Source: Clostridiaceae bacterium
GTDB lineage: Bacteria; Bacillota; Clostridia; Lachnospirales; Lachnospiraceae
Length of the DNA stretch: 37,818 nucleotides
Assembly (NCBI GenBank): GCA_902362865.1
Contig: CABIYE010000010.1
Coordinates: 1-37,818, forward strand
Direction: 5' to 3'
A model generated the notes under the pieces. That model worked only from the letters and a program-made list of their open reading frames with translations. It searched no databases and was not told the DNA's origin. The stretch's first letter is position 1. Each line of letters opens with the position of its first letter. Below are positions 36,280 through 37,818 of the stretch, piece by piece. Both the position numbers and the translations under genes were made by a program.

Positions 36280-36675
36280 TCAGACTTTTTCCGCTGATTT
36301 GCTGACCTTATCAGCACCGCCCGCTGCCATTCCCATCTCCTTCAGACGTTTTTGGTGCTTCTTTCTGATTATTTCTTTTGCCTTATCCAAAGCATGGGAT
36401 CGCATCGTGCGGATCAGCCTGTCCCCGTCAATGTCTGTCAACGTCCCATACCAGGCAGAATGGAAAAACACCTCAAGTTCCACCTTTTCCATGTTCAAGC
36501 GTACCTGCTTTTCCCCCGTAGGGCGGGAAAACAACTGGAGCAGAATCCTTTCGTAATCCCGTACCGCCTGTTTCACAATAGCGGTGACCAGGTTCTCATA
36601 GCACTCCTCCATACTGCCGGAAGCACCTCCCGGCAGTGTTCCTCCTGCAATGCAGCCCTCAGTCTTCCCATTCAT
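36280..36675 (-). CDS. Conserved replication-module protein, 131 aa, unknown
   Basis: Unrecognised 131-residue protein. ECYENLVTAIVKQAVRDYER (about 24-43) and EVFFHSAWYGTLTDIDGDRLIRTM are probable helices; the C-terminus is basic (AKEIIRKKHQKRLKEMG). The ATG at 36675 has GGAGG upstream. It overlaps the upstream gene by 17 nt. No function assigned. Confidence 0.75.
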   Translation of the reverse strand: MNGKTEGCIAGGTLPGGASGSMEECYENLVTAIVKQAVRDYERILLQLFSRPTGEKQVRLNMEKVELEVFFHSAWYGTLTDIDGDRLIRTMRSHALDKAKEIIRKKHQKRLKEMGMAAGGADKVSKSAEKV

Positions 36676-37060
36676 CCTCACCCTCCTCCGGTACGGAATT
36701 ACCTGACAGGAAGTTTTTCATGCACTCCCCATCATACCGCTCTAATTCCGCTGCCGCCGTTTCCATATATCCGTCTGCAGCATCAAACACACCCAGTCTG
36801 CCCAGCACCTTTTTATATTTTTCCAACAGATTTGTCCTGCCATTTTTGACCAGACATTTCAGGCATTCTTGCTGTCCTTTCCGGTTCCTGCTCTTATTTT
36901 TATAAAACGGGCAGTCCCGTTCCCCAAAACTGTTATCCATAAGGGCAATGCATCTTCCTTCCTGCCACGCATGGCAGTCCGGGTGCGCCCCACAGACAGG
37001 AAACTGCTCCCTTTCCTCCCGGATTTTCTCCTCACTTTTTGGTCTTCCTGCTTTTGCCAT
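36659..37060 (-). CDS. Cys-rich conserved protein, 133 aa
   Basis: A 133-residue protein. The N-terminal part has VCGAHPDCHAWQEGRCIALM and DCPFYKNKS, several Cys and His suited to zinc binding. The middle is basic, with QECLKCLVKNGRTNLLEKYKK, and the C-terminus acidic (EEGEDEWED). The ATG at 37060 has AAAGGAGG upstream. Small proteins of this pattern are common beside phage DNA polymerase genes; function unknown. Confidence 0.78.
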   Translation of the reverse strand: MAKAGRPKSEEKIREEREQFPVCGAHPDCHAWQEGRCIALMDNSFGERDCPFYKNKSRNRKGQQECLKCLVKNGRTNLLEKYKKVLGRLGVFDAADGYMETAAAELERYDGECMKNFLSGNSVPEEGEDEWED

Positions 37061-37108
37061 CGTCACCCTCCTTTAGAATCCAATCAATACGGAACGGATA
37101 TGCTTCCT

Positions 37109-37447
37109 TCACAATTCCCGGCTGCATATCCGCCAGATATTGTCTGCTGCCTTTTGCAGTTTCTTACGGTCAAGCCTCTGGGCATGGAGCAGTTCTTCCA
37201 GGGTTTCCGCCTCCTCCTTAATATCGCTCAGCACGGACCGCTGGTGCTCCCCCTGCCGTTCCAGTTCTTTTTCATGCTCCTTGTCCGCAAGTTCAAATTC
37301 TGCTTCCATCTCCCCGATATCCGCAAGGTGTTCTTCCAAATAATGCCGGATATCATTGCCAGCACAATCCCCTACAATATCAAGAATGTCACGGATGCCG
37401 AACACAGCCACATTTCTCCCGTCTTTGACTGATAATACATGAGCCAT
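37109..37447 (-). CDS. Coiled-coil protein, 112 aa, unknown
   Basis: A 112-residue protein. Residues 1-40 include VFGIRDILDIVGDCAGNDIR; residues about 45-100 form a charged heptad-rich coiled coil (EFELADKEHEKELERQGEHQ). The ATG at 37447 has GAGGTG 4 nt upstream and lies 10 nt after the polymerase stop. No known domain recognised. Confidence 0.75.
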   Translation of the reverse strand: MAHVLSVKDGRNVAVFGIRDILDIVGDCAGNDIRHYLEEHLADIGEMEAEFELADKEHEKELERQGEHQRSVLSDIKEEAETLEELLHAQRLDRKKLQKAADNIWRICSREL

Positions 37448-37457
37448 TTTTCCACCT

Positions 37458-37818
37458 CTAATCCTTGAAATAATAAGAAGGCGCTTCGTAACCGGCAGCG
37501 TCCAAAGGGCAGTCCGGGCACCACAGAGGGTTTTCTGCCATCAGCCGGCAGACCTCGTCCACCTTGTATCTTCCAACCGGCGCCTCAATGATCACTTCAT
37601 CGTGTACATGGCCGACAATCTCAAACCCAGCCTGTTCCAGCCGCCGCATGGCTTCCGCAAGGATGTCCCTCGCTGTTGCCTGTGTACAGTTTTCCACCAT
37701 ACGGCCTCCGTAGCTCTCCTGCCTCGCCCAGTTATTGTTTGCGCCCATCCCCTCAAAGGTCAGGCTCATCCTCCCAAACCTGTTAGGCTGGAGCCTCGGT
37801 TTCAGATAAGCCAGCTTC
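37458..37818 (-). CDS. Family A DNA polymerase, C-terminal part
   Basis: The last 119 residues of a phage DNA polymerase I-type enzyme, entering from the right edge. KLAYLKPRLQPNRFGRMSLT and the palm segment NNNWARQESYGGRMVENCTQ are typical of the family, followed by ARDILAEAMRRLEQAGFEIV and motif C VHDEVIIEAP with the catalytic Asp of HDE. It replicates phage DNA with the primase-helicase. The 5' part is outside the window. Confidence 0.92.
   Translation of the reverse strand, partial: KLAYLKPRLQPNRFGRMSLTFEGMGANNNWARQESYGGRMVENCTQATARDILAEAMRRLEQAGFEIVGHVHDEVIIEAPVGRYKVDEVCRLMAENPLWCPDCPLDAAGYEAPSYYFKD

Noticed and set aside
1..37818. tRNA, rRNA, integrase, IS element or attachment site.
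   Set aside because: No cloverleaf, rRNA-like stretch, transposase or recombinase motif was recognised on either strand; att sites cannot be judged without the phage ends.

Overview
The window is part of a tailed (siphovirus-like, HK97-type) phage or prophage genome from a Gram-positive Clostridia host, most likely a gut Lachnospiraceae-type bacterium. The evidence is strong AGGAGG-type Shine-Dalgarno sites, P27/HK97/phi13-family structural genes, a CptIN-like type III toxin-antitoxin locus, and DUF4314, DpnD/PcfM and amidoligase genes of the kind common in mobile elements of gut Firmicutes. The host is an inference. No integrase, lysis or host gene is visible. Almost everything is on the minus strand; only a SymE-like gene, the type III TA locus and two possible short RNAs are on the plus strand. 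The two window edges cut into the tail genes (left) and the DNA polymerase gene (right).

Read in the direction of transcription (right to left), the layout is as follows. (1) 37.8-28.8 kb is the replication and regulation module: the end of a family A DNA polymerase, small Cys-rich and coiled-coil proteins, a DUF932 protein, a VRR-NUC nuclease, an SNF2 helicase broken by a 7-nt insertion in its Walker A motif, two sigma/HTH-like regulators, a solo PemK/MazF toxin and a large VapE/D5-type primase-helicase. (2) 28.4-25.9 kb holds metK, the inserted plus-strand CptIN-like locus and an HNH nuclease. (3) 25.9-9.4 kb is a 16-kb accessory segment lying between that HNH gene and the terminase, two genes that are usually neighbours. 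(4) 9.3-0.1 kb is the packaging, head and tail module: TerS, TerL, an inserted HNH/AP2 endonuclease, portal, ClpP-type protease, HK97 capsid, connector, head closure, gp10-like, tail terminator, major tail protein and a tail chaperone pair with a canonical -1 slippery site.

The accessory segment is the unusual part. It contains a ParB-DNA methyltransferase, a cytosine-5 methyltransferase with an approximately 350-residue insert of about ten TL repeats, a second HNH/AP2 gene, a one-helix membrane protein, an amidoligase with two gamma-glutamylcyclotransferase-like proteins, and about fifteen small proteins of unknown function. These are organised as cassettes. Eleven copies of one regulatory module were found by eye: a roughly 46-bp palindrome (arms close to CCATAATGTACACA, 17-18 bp apart), then 11-12 bp, then a promoter with -35 TTGMTA or TGGATA, a 17-bp spacer ending in (C)AGAG, and -10 TAATAT or GAATAT. 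Two palindromes carry a second, divergent promoter at the same 12-bp distance; one copy is rearranged. None was found outside this segment. The simplest reading is a phage-encoded or host regulon that switches on a set of accessory (perhaps anti-host or anti-defence) genes together. The phage metK could supply S-adenosylmethionine to the two methyltransferases.
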